Below are positions 1 to 9,417 of a stretch of 64,000 nucleotides of DNA, piece by piece. The position numbers and the translations under genes were made by a program. Numbering within the stretch: the stretch's first letter is position 1; each line of letters begins with the position of its first letter. The DNA is taken from contig JADJFB010000021.1 of NCBI GenBank assembly GCA_016708845.1, positions 1 to 64,000 on the forward strand. The letters are read 5' to 3'. The notes beneath the pieces were generated by a model. That model searched no databases and was not told where the DNA came from. It saw only the letters and a list, made by a program, of their open reading frames with translations. Origin of the DNA: Bacteroidota bacterium. Its GTDB lineage: Bacteria; Bacteroidota; Bacteroidia; B-17B0; Aurantibacillaceae.

Positions 1-764
1 ATGCTAATAACCGATTAATTTCTAGTTCTAATAAATTGAAAAACAGTCTTTGGGTGGATGTTGATAGAAGATTATACAGTTATAACTCTTATGGTTTTCT
101 TGAGTATTCTATATTTCAAAATTGGTATGGAATAGAAAACCGTTGGTTTAGTATCGATTCTTTACGCTATGTTTATGATGTCGGCAATAGGGTAACAAAT
201 AAATACTATTATAGAAATATTTCTACTCCTGTTATTTGGAATAATTACGGAAAAGATACAACCCATTATAATTCATTGAATCAGCCCATCTATCTTTTAA
301 AAAAAAGGGATTCAGGTGGAGGTCCTTGGTCGTTTGCGAAAGAAATTGTTTGGACCTATGATTCAAACGATAGAATATTATCAAGGGTAACTAATCAATA
401 TAATGATTCTGATAATTTTTGGGAAAGCGAGTCTCATGATTATTATGCTTACGATATATATGGTAGACAAATCCTTCAATCTGCTGGAGGAAGTCTTTAT
501 TACAGCAATTGTGTAATAGCTGGAATTAATGAAAAAAATAAGGAGTACGATTTTTCCACCCCCCAAACCCTCCAGTTCAACTCCTTCTATTTCTACTTCT
601 TATTATTCATCTATTTTAAATTCATTATTCAATTTGGGCAAACCAGTTTCAGACAAGTTTTGAAGATAAACTAACCACAATCTCAGTTGCTAATTGCATA
701 TGGTATTTTTTATTCAGTTATTGGATAAAAAATCTCTTCTGGAAAACTGAGATTAATTGAGTAA
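1..764 (+). pseudogene. 3' part of a YD-like repeat, T9SS-sorted surface protein with broken tail
   Basis: The frame is open at base 1, so the N-terminus lies outside the window. The visible part contains short tyrosine/aspartate-rich units (for example YVYDVGNRVTNKYYY and YDSNDRILSRVTNQY) like those of RHS/YD or T9SS surface proteins. After 'CVIAGINEKNKEYDF' near base 552 a type A T9SS sorting tail should follow. Its pieces are there but in different frames: 'SSSTPSISTSYYSSI' at about 571-615, then 'AYGIFYSVIG', a stop, and 'KISSGKLRLIE' ending at TAA 762-764. At least three lesions fall within 200 bp. By family knowledge the product would be exported by T9SS and attached to the surface. Its function is unknown. 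The lesions could be sequencing errors or real decay. Confidence 0.6.
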
Positions 765-803
765 TAATAATGGTAGATTTTGGAGTGTTCACTCACTCAG
801 AAC

Positions 804-840
804 CAAAAACCCCTCTCAAACACGATTAGAGGGGTTTTTT
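804..840 (-). terminator. Rho-independent terminator (bidirectional)
   Basis: Inverted repeat AACCCCTCT / AGAGGGGTT with a short loop, flanked by A-rich and T-rich runs, directly downstream of the minus-strand tRNA-Gln. It can also terminate the preceding plus-strand gene. Confidence 0.8.
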
Positions 841-842
841 GT

Positions 843-914
843 TGTCCGACTAGGGCTCGAACCTAGACTCTACTGAACCAAAATCAGTCGTGTTGCCAGT
901 TACACCATCGGACA
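843..914 (-). tRNA. tRNA-Gln (anticodon TTG)
   Basis: On the minus strand a 72-nt cloverleaf can be folded. The acceptor arms are TGTCCGA and TCGGACA, the anticodon stem is ACTGA/TCAGT around loop TTTTGGT (anticodon TTG, read as Gln), and the T arm contains GGTTCGAGCC. No CCA is encoded. The gene stands alone, with a terminator 2 bp downstream. Confidence 0.93.
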
Positions 915-1054
915 ATCTAAACTTCGTTAAAAGTTCGGGGCACAAAAATAGCAAAATATCTTCATTTACAAAAAATTCATAAAAAAAAACTTTCATTCTG
1001 TTTAAGTGCCTTTTTTAGTTAAATTCGCATCTTATAGCTTTTTAAAATAAAAAT

Positions 1055-4000
1055 ATGCAGTTTAAAAAATTAAACAACATTATTGGCTGGATCGTTTTCG
1101 CCATTGCAACTTTTACTTATGTGTCAACTATCGAGCCCACAGCTAGCTTTTGGGATTGTGGTGAGTACATTGCTTGTGCTTATAAATTAGAGGTTGGTCA
1201 CCCTCCTGGAGCTCCTTTCTTTATGATTGTAGGCCGTATGTTTGCTTTATTTGCTGGCGGAGATCCTGCAATGGCTGGTAAAATGATTAACATCATGTCG
1301 GCTTTATGCAGCTCATTCAGTATTTTATTTTTATTTTGGACTATTACTCGTTTAGGGATTAAAGCGATTGTTAAACAAGGCGAAGAATTTACAACTGGTA
1401 AACAATGGGCTGTTTTAGGTGCTGGTATTGTTGGTGGTTTAGCTTATACATTTTCTGATTCATTTTGGTTTTCAGCAGTTGAGGGTGAGGTTTATGCCTT
1501 TTCATCTTTCTTTACCGCATTAGTATTTTGGGCAGTTTTAAAGTGGGACGAAGAAGATACAGCTAATCCAACAAGCGCTATGCGTTGGTTAGTGTTAATT
1601 GCTTATTTAATGGGATTATCCATTGGTGTCCATTTATTAAATTTATTAGCTATTCCAGCTATTTGCTTTATTTACTATTTCAAAAAACACAAATTCACTT
1701 GGAAATCATTTATGATTACAGGTGTTATTTCGTTGGTATTATTAGGTGGAATTCAAAATATTATGATTCCTAAAATCGTAAAGTTTGCTGCTGATTTTGA
1801 GGTGTTTTTCGTTAATAAAATGGGAATGGGCTTTAATATTGGCTCTATTTTTTATTTCTTATTATTGTTTGTGGCGTTAAGCTCTTTAATTCTTTATACG
1901 GTTAAGAAAAAGAATCTTACTATAAAATTGGATTTTATACAGCAATTGTTTTTACGTTTTTTGTTGTTATTTCTGGTTACGGTGCATCTGCTTTATTTAC
2001 CAGACTTTTGGTGTTAGGTGGGTTACTATATGGAATTCATTATTTAAAATCAAAAAACATAAATATTTTAAATGTGATTTTAGTAAGTTTTACCACTTTA
2101 TTAATTGGTTATTCGTCATTTTTTATTTTAATCATTCGTTCGCAAGCAAATACGCCAATGGATGAAAATGATCCGGAAAATGCAATTACGATGTTATCTT
2201 ACTTAAATCGTGAGCAATATGGCGATTTGCCTTTAACTTATGGTAATTACTATAACGCTCCAACAAAATCACAGCAATATTTTGGTGATAAGGATCCTAT
2301 TTATGCAAAGGATGAGGCAGCAAAAAAATATGTCGTAGTTGACGATAGAAAAAAATCTGTTCCGGTTTACGAAGAGGAATATTGTACGGTTTTCCCTCGT
2401 ATGTGGAGTCAACAAGGTAACCATGAAGCGGCTTACCGCTATTGGGGTGATGTACAAAGCCATCACAAAACCAAACAAAAAATGAATGAGCAAACAGGTC
2501 AAATGGAGGAGGTTCAAATTCCTACATTTATTGCTAATATGACATATTTTATCAGTTACCAAGTTAAGTATATGTATTTGCGTTATTTTGCTTGGAACTT
2601 TATTGGTCGTCAAAATGATATTCAAGGCTTAAACGGTAATCCATTAGAAGGTAACTGGAAAACTGGGGTGAAAGGTGTTGATGATTTTTTATTAGATACT
2701 GATACGTCTTATGTAACACATAATGCTTCTAATAATATGGCTAGCAATTCGTTTTATGCTTTACCATTCATATTAGGTTTATTAGGCTTCTTTTTCCAAT
2801 TAAAAAACAACAAAGCGGATACTTGGGTTGTGGCTTTATTGTTTTTATTAACTGGTTTGGCTATTGTCGTTTACTTAAATCAATATCCATATCAACCACG
2901 TGAGCGTGATTATGCTTATGCAGCCTCATTCTTCGCGTTTGCTATATGGATCGGACTTGGCGTATTAGGTATTTACGATTTTTTAAGCAAAAAAGTAAAT
3001 GCTCAAACAGCGGCACTTTTAGCAACAGTGGTTGGTTTAATTATTCCAACATTAATGGCTGCTGAAGGTTGGGACGATCACAATCGTGCAAACGAACCAT
3101 GAGTAGAGATTTTGCAGTGAATTACTTAAACACTTGTGCGCCAAATGCCATTTTATTTACAAATGGTGATAACGATACATTCCCTCTTTGGTATGCTCAA
3201 GAAGTAGAAGGCGTTAGAACGGATGTGCGTGTGGTGAATTTAAGTTTATTACAAACAGATTGGTATATCAATCAGCAACGCAGAGCAGCTTATGAATCAG
3301 CTCCAGTGCCATTCACTATTCCTGCTGAAAAATACACGCAAAGTAAACGTGAGGTGGTATATATCATGGATAAAGGAACAGGTGCAATGAACTTGAAAAA
3401 AAGCAATTGACTTTGTTATATCTGATGATTTAGAAAATAAATTAGATTATGGTAATAAACCATTAGATTATTTCCCAACAAAAACTTTCTACGTCCCTGT
3501 TGATTCAATGAAAGTTATGCGTGAAAAGGTAATTGCAGTAAAAGATACGGCTCGTTTAGTAAAACAAATTAAATGGAGTATCAATCGTCAATACTTAACT
3601 AAAAACGATTTAATGGTATTAGATTTAATTGCACATAATGATTGGAAACGTCCTATTTACTTTGCTGTAACTACTGGTTCTGAAGCTTACTTAGGTTTAG
3701 AAGATTATTTTCAATTAGAAGGTTTAGCATATCGCTTAACACCAATTAAAAATACGAATGATGAAATGGCTCAAGGTGGTCGAGTAAATACCGACATCAT
3801 GTACGATAACATTATGAATAAATTTGCTTGGGGTGGTTTAGATAAGCCTGGCGTAAGTTTAGATGAAAACTGTGCACGTATGGCATCTAATATGCGTATG
3901 CAAATGGCAACTTTAGCTAAAGCATTAATTAATAAAGGGCAAAAACAAAAAGCTGAAAAAGTATTGGATTTATGTTTAGAAAAAATGCCTGATGAAAATG

Positions 4001-4338
4001 TACGTTATGAAGCAACACTTTATACTATTATTGCTGGTTACTACCAATTAGGTAACATGAAAAAAGCAACAGAGTTATCTGCTAAATTATTTGATATTTT
4101 TGAAAATGATTTAAAAGTGTACAACTCACAAACATCTATTCATCGTGCGTCATTTAACAGAGAAGTTGGACAAGCAAAAGAAATTATGCGTCGTTTAGTG
4201 ATGTTAGCAGAGCAATTTAAACAAGATGCTCACTCTAAAGATTTAATGAAACGTTTAACTGCCATTGTTCCCATGGAGGAGTTAATGCCCGAAGAGGAAA
4301 GGCAGCAAGCGCAACCCATGTCGCAAGGTGGCATGTAG
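1055..4338 (+). CDS. DUF2723 (GT117-like) multi-pass membrane protein, frame broken three times
   Basis: About 1,090 residues once three frames are joined. The N-terminal third is multi-pass membrane with family-typical 'SFWDCGEYIACAYKLEVGHP' near residue 30. A periplasmic part follows ('SRDFAVNYLNTCAPNAILFTNGDNDTFPLW'-type segment near 3105-3185), and the C-terminus has TPR-like helices. DUF2723 proteins are related to TMEM260, an O-mannosyltransferase, and are classed as GT117; sugar transfer to exported proteins is therefore inferred. The frame breaks at the A run 1924-1927 (one base short), near 3091-3094 (one base short) and at the A7 run 3396-3402 (one base long). Sequence between the breaks is well conserved in character, so base-calling error is more likely than decay. 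A strong terminator follows. Confidence 0.85.
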
Positions 4339-4348
4339 TTAAAAAACT

Positions 4349-4380
4349 AAAAGCGCTTACATTGTAAGCGCTTTTTTTTT
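4349..4380 (+). terminator. Rho-independent terminator
   Basis: Stem AAGCGCTTAC / GTAAGCGCTT with an ATT loop followed by a run of ten T, just after the DUF2723 gene. Confidence 0.85.
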
Positions 4381-4397
4381 GACTTGTTTCACAAAAT

Positions 4398-4411
4398 AAA
4401 GGAGGTTGATC
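4398..4411 (+). promoter_or_regulatory. Unusually strong Shine-Dalgarno sequence
   Basis: AAAGGAGGTTGATC lies 10 nt (end of GGAGG to ATG) before the 4416 start and is almost fully complementary to the 3' end of bacterial 16S rRNA. Most genes in this window lack any such motif, as is usual in Bacteroidota, so it fixes this start. Confidence 0.7.
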
Positions 4412-4415
4412 ATAT

Positions 4416-4649
4416 ATGAACAATTGTTTTCCAACCTATAGAAAATATAAAAACAATAAAAATTTCTTTAAAATCATAAATGAAAATGAATTTGAAGAAA
4501 TCAGTTTTATTGGAAACAAAGCAATCGTCATTAAACACCTTGCTAAAATTTTACCAGATAGAAATTTTATTTCTGATTTGTTACATGATGTTGGAAATAC
4601 ATCAGAATTATCAAATCAGGAAGAGTATGAAACTTATTTAAATAAGTAA
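4416..4649 (+). CDS. Small hypothetical protein (77 aa)
   Basis: A short soluble protein with no signal peptide or membrane helix, rich in Asn, Lys and Phe. The N-terminus is 'MNNCFPTYRKYKNNKNFFK' and the middle reads 'EFEEISFIGNKAIV' and 'AKILPDRNFISDLL'. It resembles short uncharacterised proteins I associate with Bacteroidota, but I cannot name a function. It stands alone between a terminator upstream and proC downstream. The near-perfect Shine-Dalgarno sequence and its codon use support it as a real gene. Confidence 0.7.
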   Translation: MNNCFPTYRKYKNNKNFFKIINENEFEEISFIGNKAIVIKHLAKILPDRNFISDLLHDVGNTSELSNQEEYETYLNK

Positions 4650-4692
4650 TTATTAATTTGAAATAACGCTTTTGAACTTGTCAGTTTGGGTT

Positions 4693-4716
4693 GTCACCCT
4701 GAGCGGAGTCAAAGGG
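4693..4716. repeat. Dispersed repeat, GTCACCCTGAGCGGAGTC type, copy 1
   Basis: GTCACCCTGAGCGGAGTCaAAGGG just upstream of proC. A second copy lies at 6016-6038. The same short motif is widely dispersed between genes in Bacteroidota genomes. Confidence 0.75.
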
Positions 4717-4732
4717 CGAAAATAAAAACACT

Positions 4733-5539
4733 ATGAATAAAATAGCCATTATAGGATGCGGAAATATGGGACTCATATATGCTAATTCCTTTTTACGATA
4801 TAAAATTGTTACCAAAGAAAATTTATTGTTAGTTGAAAAAAATACCGACAGACAGCAAAGCTTATCAGCTATGAATATTGGCAAGGTTGTAACTACCGAT
4901 GATAAAGCCATTGCTGATTGTAACATTGTAATTTTAGCAGTAAAGCCACAAGATTTTAAAGAATTATAACAAAGTTTAAAAAATGTGATTAATCCAACAT
5001 GTGTGGTATTGTCAATTATGGCAGGAACAGAAATGTCCTTTATTCAATCAGCACTTAATCATCAATTTATTGTGCGAGCTATGCCAAATCTCCCAGTAGA
5101 GATTAGCATGGGAATGACTGCTTTTTGTGCATCGGATAATTTACCTCACGATAAAATTATGTTGGTAGAAAATTTATTATCAACCACAGGAAGAACCTTA
5201 TATTTAAAAGAAGAAAAACAATTAAATGCTGTTACGGCATTAAGCGGTAGTGGACCAGCTTACTTTTTTTACTTTATGAAGCATTTGGTTGATGCAGGTG
5301 TGAAAATGGGATTAGATGAGCACGTCTCTAATATTTTAGCAAAGCAAACCATGTTAGGTGCATTTCATTTAATTAATAACGGACAAAAAACATTAGATGA
5401 ATACATCACTTCTGTTGCTTCAAAAGGTGGAACCACCGAAGCTGCTTTAAAAACATTTAACGAACATGATATGGGCGAAGTGATTATTAAGGCATTGCAA
5501 AATGCAGAGAGTAGGGCGGAGGAATTGTCAATAAAATAA
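4733..5539 (+). CDS. proC: Pyrroline-5-carboxylate reductase, interrupted by an in-frame TAA
   Basis: Catalyses the last step of proline synthesis, NAD(P)H reduction of pyrroline-5-carboxylate. The N-terminal Rossmann motif is 'IAIIGCGNMG' (residues 4-13) and 'VILAVKPQ' follows near residue 68. The family signature 'ALSGSGPAYFFYFM' and 'SVASKGGTTEAAL' are intact in the C-terminal half. The total of about 268 residues is normal for ProC. TAA at 4967-4969 splits the gene, but both halves are in the same frame and nothing is missing, so one substitution (for example CAA or TTA to TAA) explains it. A GTG at 4985 could restart translation but would give a fragment without the nucleotide-binding motif. 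Sequencing error or a recent null mutation are both possible. Confidence 0.9.
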
Positions 5540-5555
5540 TCACTATTTTTGTCAT

Positions 5556-5966
5556 ATGGAAACAACAACCGAACAAGCTTTGCCGAAAAAAAGTAAATGG
5601 AAAAAAAGATTGTTTTTAACGTTTTTAATTCTGATTTTAATTTGTAGCGTATATTTTTATTTGCGGAATAACTTATAGTTCCGGCACAAGCACCGGTTTG
5701 TGTTATAAAATTATCACAAAAAGGGATATGTTTTTAAAACCTACGAAGGCGAATTAAATTTAGGTGGGATTTCGGAAGGAGACGGAACAATTATGCCAAC
5801 CAGAATATGGAAATTTTCGGTGCATAGAAATAATGTTGCTATATATGATGCAATGACACAATCGGAAGGAAAACATGTGAGACTGTATTATAAAGAAGTG
5901 CTTAAGAATTTCTTTTGGCAATCAGATACACCTTATTTAATTGAGAAAGTAGAAGTAGTAAAATAA
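5556..5966 (+). pseudogene. Small membrane-anchored hypothetical protein, several frameshifts
   Basis: ATG 5556 opens a frame with a charged start (METTTEQALPKKSKWKKR) and one transmembrane helix (LFLTFLILILICSVYFYL), then a stop at 5676. The protein continues in other frames: 'TYSSGTSTGLCYK' (about 5671-5710), 'LSQKG', then 'GYVFKTYEGELNLGG' from 5724 to TAA 5964-5966. That is three shifts within about 60 bp. The 'KKGYxFKTYEGEL' core matches a small Bacteroidota family of unknown function that is sometimes mislabelled 6-phosphogluconate dehydrogenase. It begins 17 bp after proC. Confidence 0.6.
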
Positions 5967-5967
5967 A

Positions 5968-5999
5968 AAAAGCGGCTAATTAAAATCAGCCGCTTTTTT
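5968..5999 (+). terminator. Rho-independent terminator
   Basis: AGCGGCT ... AGCCGCT stem followed by six T, immediately after the preceding gene and facing the convergent gene that ends at 6055. Confidence 0.8.
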
Positions 6000-6015
6000 G
6001 TTGTCATCCTGCGCT

Positions 6016-6038
6016 GTCACCCTGAGCGGAGTCGAAGA
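6016..6038. repeat. Dispersed repeat, GTCACCCTGAGCGGAGTC type, copy 2
   Basis: GTCACCCTGAGCGGAGTCGAA, same family as 4693-4716, placed between the convergent gene ends at 5966 and 6055. Confidence 0.75.
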
Positions 6039-6054
6039 GAACATTAAGAATTTT

Positions 6055-7718
6055 TTATTCTTTGATGAATTTTTTAGTGATTGCATTGTCGCCAGAAGAT
6101 ATTTTTACAAAATAAATTCCTGAACTTAATGAACCTACGTTGATGGTAGATTGATTAAAGTCTTTATAATCTTCAGATATTAACGTTTTTCCTAAAGCAT
6201 CTATCACTTCAATTTTCACATTACCATTGATTGCTTTACCAGAATTAATATTTAATAAAGCATTGGTTGGGTTTGGTGAAATTGTAAATACATTATTAAT
6301 AGCTTGTTTTTTAATGCCAGTAACAGAACATTGGTTTAAAGTAGAATTATAGATCGATTTTAAAATTTGAACATCTGCGTCTAATTTTCCTAAAGAATTA
6401 TTTGTGATACTGTCATAAGAACTAACATAGGCGTATTCTAATTCATCAACTGCACCAGGTTGCAAGCGCTAGGAACCAGAACTCATCATAAATCTTTTAT
6501 CACTTCCTGCTCCAGTCTCAGTCCATGAGGCAGTTGGACTAGCTTCAGTTGAAAATGTATTTAGGAAATGCAAAAGTAGTTGGCGTGGTTCCTCCATAGC
6601 CATTTCCTCCACAAGTTAATGGAGTACCATCTTTCCAATAATTTTTCATGTATTGAAAATATTCTGTAGCATTGCTTAGGATCGGTTTGTGCTAAAGGAA
6701 CACCTGCAAAATGAATTATTAAAATACATAAATTTGTCATGCCCATTTATTCAAATGGTTCATCAATAATCCCATCATTATCGTCATCAATTCCATCAGT
6801 TGAATTAATAGGGCCTTTTAGTTTGAGCAATGCCTATTGCTGGTTCAGATTACCGGTTAAGGAAGAATTGTAGGTATAGGCATATCCATCTTGTACATCC
6901 TCCAACAAAATCATCATAAAATTGCCAATATCTGAATCATTAAATAAATCCCATGAAATCATTATATAAAGAGGAAAAATGTTTCTATTAATTATTTTAT
7001 AATTGTAAAAAGTTGTATAATTTAAAAACGGATTACTAGCTGTTACACTGCAAGGCCCATAAGCATAAGCCATTAAGTGTATTTCTAAACCAATTATTTT
7101 TCCACCACTTGCATGAAGTTGATGTGCGTCATTAAAAATAGTGTAAATGGCTTGGTCTCCTTTAATTAAAGGATACTCACCAGCACCAATTGGGTCATAA
7201 ATATTATCTCCGTTTAGATCAGCAAATGGTGCTAAAATAGCATCCTGATTTTGAGAAACATCTCCATTTCCTGGCCATGATAATAAATCAGATGCAGGTA
7301 TAAAGCTACCGTTTTGCACATTGCCATTCGCATAATTGGCAATAAAATCATCAATGTCAGTTTTATTTAATTTCCAAACACGATTGTATTGACTAACCGT
7401 TGCTGAATTAGTTGACGCTGTTGTTACATCTAAAGGTCCTGACCAAAAGTCGACACCGCTTTGACGATAGGTTTGACCAGCTAATTTTAATTGACCACCT
7501 ATGTCAATACCACCAACCCATAAATTAGCAGCTCCGCCCCAAGTCTTGCCACTTCCTTTTGGGCATTCATAACCGCTATTTCCTGTTACTGGATCCCAAT
7601 GTAAATCTCCACCGCTATTAACGCGAGCTTTTACTTGGTTAATGTCTAAATATTCAAATGTTTGTGCATGAGCTAAGCCTGTTATTAAGCCTGCAAATAG
7701 TAGTAGAGTAGTTTTCAT
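6055..7718 (-). pseudogene. T9SS type A sorted secreted protein, heavily disrupted in the middle
   Basis: Starts at ATG 7718 with a signal peptide (MKTTLLLFAGLITGLAHAQ). The mature part has 'NLWVGGIDIGGQLKLAGQTY' and 'APFADLNGDNIYDP', typical of long Bacteroidota secreted proteins that carry T9SS tails. The C-terminus is a clear type A sorting domain: 'FTISPNPTNALLNI', 'VKIEVIDALGKTLI', 'LSSGIYFVKISSG', 'KKFIKE'. Between 6466 and about 6840 the frame changes repeatedly, with in-frame stops at 6469-6471 and 6746-6748 and at least four indels. The intervening protein can still be followed ('DDDNDGIIDEPFE', 'AGVPLAQTDP', 'GGNGYGGTTPTTFAF', 'SPTASWTETGAGSDKRFMMS'). Function unknown; decay or a poor-quality patch. 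Confidence 0.75.
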
Positions 7719-7768
7719 GGTACAAGTATTAATTGGTTTCTTATACAAAACTACTTTCAATACATGGT

Positions 7769-7806
7769 AAAAAAAGCCCAAACTAATAGTCGGCTAGTTT
7801 GGGCTA
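7769..7806 (-). terminator. Rho-independent terminator of the glutathione peroxidase or upstream minus-strand unit
   Basis: Stem AGCCCAAACTA / TAGTTTGGGCT. On the minus strand it is followed by a run of T (the A run at 7769-7774). Confidence 0.75.
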
Positions 7807-7835
7807 ATAAGTGGTAGTATTTTAAAGATAAGTGA

Positions 7836-8369
7836 TTACTTGCCTTCTATCCAATTGGTAATTTGAGCATCCATTGGCTTTACATTTGATGCTAAATATT
7901 TTACAAGCTTTCCGTTTTCGTCAACTAAAAATTTATTAAAGTTCCATTTTACAGTAGCATCTAATACGCCATTCTCAGCTTTTGAGGTTAACCATTTGTA
8001 AATTGGGCTTGTGCCTATGCTTACTTTTTCCATTAAAGGAAAAGTTACTACAAAGTTTTTTGTACAAAATGCCTTGATATCCGCACTACTTCCTGGTTCT
8101 TGTCCACAAAAATCATTACAAGGAAAACCAATAATCACAAAGTTTTTAGATTTGTATTTTTCATACAACGCTTCTAAATCTTTGTACTGTGGTGTATACC
8201 CACATTCTGAAGCCGTGTTTACAATTAATACCTTTTTGCCTTTTAAATCAGCAAAGTTAAAGTCTTTCCCTTCAAGGGTTTTAGCTTTAAACTCGTGTAA
8301 GTTTTTTGTGCTACTAGTTGTAAATGCCATGGTAATTGCTGCTAACGCTAAAATCAATAGTTTTTTCAT
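7836..8369 (-). CDS. Glutathione peroxidase-family thiol peroxidase
   Basis: A 177-residue thioredoxin-fold peroxidase that reduces H2O2 or organic hydroperoxides. It has an N-terminal hydrophobic export-like segment (MKKLLILALAAITMAFTT), so it probably acts in the periplasm. The peroxidatic residue is Cys56 in 'NTASECGYTPQ', not selenocysteine. 'GFPCNDFCGQEPG' supplies extra cysteines (84 and 88), one of which may be the resolving Cys, plus the catalytic Gln90, and 'VKWNFNKFLVD' gives the catalytic Trp/Asn region. Bacterial enzymes of this type usually use thioredoxin rather than glutathione as reductant (family knowledge). The frame is intact. It is divergent from the oxidase cluster, which fits an aerobic, oxidant-exposed cell. 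Confidence 0.93.
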   Translation of the reverse strand: MKKLLILALAAITMAFTTSSTKNLHEFKAKTLEGKDFNFADLKGKKVLIVNTASECGYTPQYKDLEALYEKYKSKNFVIIGFPCNDFCGQEPGSSADIKAFCTKNFVVTFPLMEKVSIGTSPIYKWLTSKAENGVLDATVKWNFNKFLVDENGKLVKYLASNVKPMDAQITNWIEGK

Positions 8370-8487
8370 GTTTTTTATTTAATGGTTTAATATGATATTT
8401 ATCAGAAATGCTCCTAAATAGAACTTCCTGATTTATATCTCTAACAAATATAAAGCAATAGAGTTTAACAAATGGTGATTTATTTCC

Positions 8488-8495
8488 TAAATTTG
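8488..8495 (+). promoter_or_regulatory. Candidate Bacteroidota -7 box (TAAATTTG)
   Basis: A perfect TAnnTTTG match 7 bp before the only plausible start codon (TTG 8503) of heme O synthase. No clean TTTG is seen at -33 (TTTA instead). If used, the mRNA would have almost no leader. Confidence 0.4.
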
Positions 8496-8502
8496 CGCTG
8501 CT

Positions 8503-9414
8503 TTGCAAACAGATACTCATATTTCTTCTTCAGAAACTATTATATATAGTAAAACAAAGTCTTTTATTAAACTTACTAAGTTTACATTATCAGCTTTAGT
8601 AGTATTTTCGGCTATCATCACCTTTTTTACAGTAGCCGAAACCTATAATTGGAAACAGGTGTTAGCTATTTGTTTGGGTGGTTTTTTAGTAACTGCCGCT
8701 GCCAATGGTTTTAACCAAATTATTGAAAAAGATTTAGATAAATTGATGCATAGAACCAAGTTAAGACCTATCCCTACTGGTAATTTAACGGTTAATCAAG
8801 CATTTGTTATTTGTGCTATTTTTGGAGTTATTGGAACTATTATGCTGTGGGTTTTTACTAATCCATTATCGGGTATTATTGGTTTTGTATCTATCATTTT
8901 ATACGCCTTGGTTTATACACCTTTAAAGCGAGTTACACCATTCTCAGTATTTGTTGGAGCTATACCAGGAGCACTTCCTACTTTAATTGGTGCTATAGCC
9001 GCCACGGATGGTTTTGGACATATATCCTTTTTTGCAATATTATTGTTTTGTATTCAATTTTTTTGGCAGTTCCCTCATTTTTGGGCTATTGCTTGGGTAA
9101 GCCATGATGATTATCAACGCGCAGGATTTTTTATGTTGCCATCAAAAGGAGGAAGAGATAAAAGTTCCCGATCACAAATATTAGTATATACATTATCTTT
9201 ATTTCCAATTGCTTTAACACCATTTATTTTCAATTTCACCGGCTGGATGTCTGCTACGGTTGTAAGTTGCATGGGTTTAGTATTTATCATTCAGGCTTAT
9301 AATTTATTTAAATCAGGAACAATAGCAGATGCACGAAAACTAATGTTTGGTTCCTTTGTTTACTTACCATTAGTGCAAATAGCATTAATGATTGGCCATA
9401 AATTTTTAATATAA
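8503..9414 (+). CDS. ctaB: Protoheme IX farnesyltransferase (heme O synthase)
   Basis: An integral membrane UbiA-family prenyltransferase that adds a farnesyl group to heme B to make heme O for terminal oxidases. Of 303 residues, the first aspartate-rich region is 'NGFNQIIEKDLDKLMHRTK' near residue 72, followed by 'RPIPTG' and 'YTPLKRVTPFSV'. The second loop has 'SHDDYQRAGFFMLP'. About nine hydrophobic helices are visible. No ATG is available upstream because a stop lies at 8488-8490, so TTG 8503 (TTG-CAA) is taken as the start. It leads the oxidase cluster, with 3 bp to the next gene, so it supplies the cofactor to the oxidase encoded downstream. Confidence 0.93.
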   Translation: MQTDTHISSSETIIYSKTKSFIKLTKFTLSALVVFSAIITFFTVAETYNWKQVLAICLGGFLVTAAANGFNQIIEKDLDKLMHRTKLRPIPTGNLTVNQAFVICAIFGVIGTIMLWVFTNPLSGIIGFVSIILYALVYTPLKRVTPFSVFVGAIPGALPTLIGAIAATDGFGHISFFAILLFCIQFFWQFPHFWAIAWVSHDDYQRAGFFMLPSKGGRDKSSRSQILVYTLSLFPIALTPFIFNFTGWMSATVVSCMGLVFIIQAYNLFKSGTIADARKLMFGSFVYLPLVQIALMIGHKFLI

Positions 9415-9417
9415 TTC

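Noticed and set aside
381..566. Minus-strand ORF of 61 codons
   Set aside because: It is antisense to the YD-like gene, with no start signal or recognisable protein.
3396..3402. Programmed frameshift at the A7 run in the DUF2723 gene
   Set aside because: The gene has two other unrelated single-base breaks, and comparable homopolymer breaks occur in other genes. There is no downstream stimulatory structure or biological reason.
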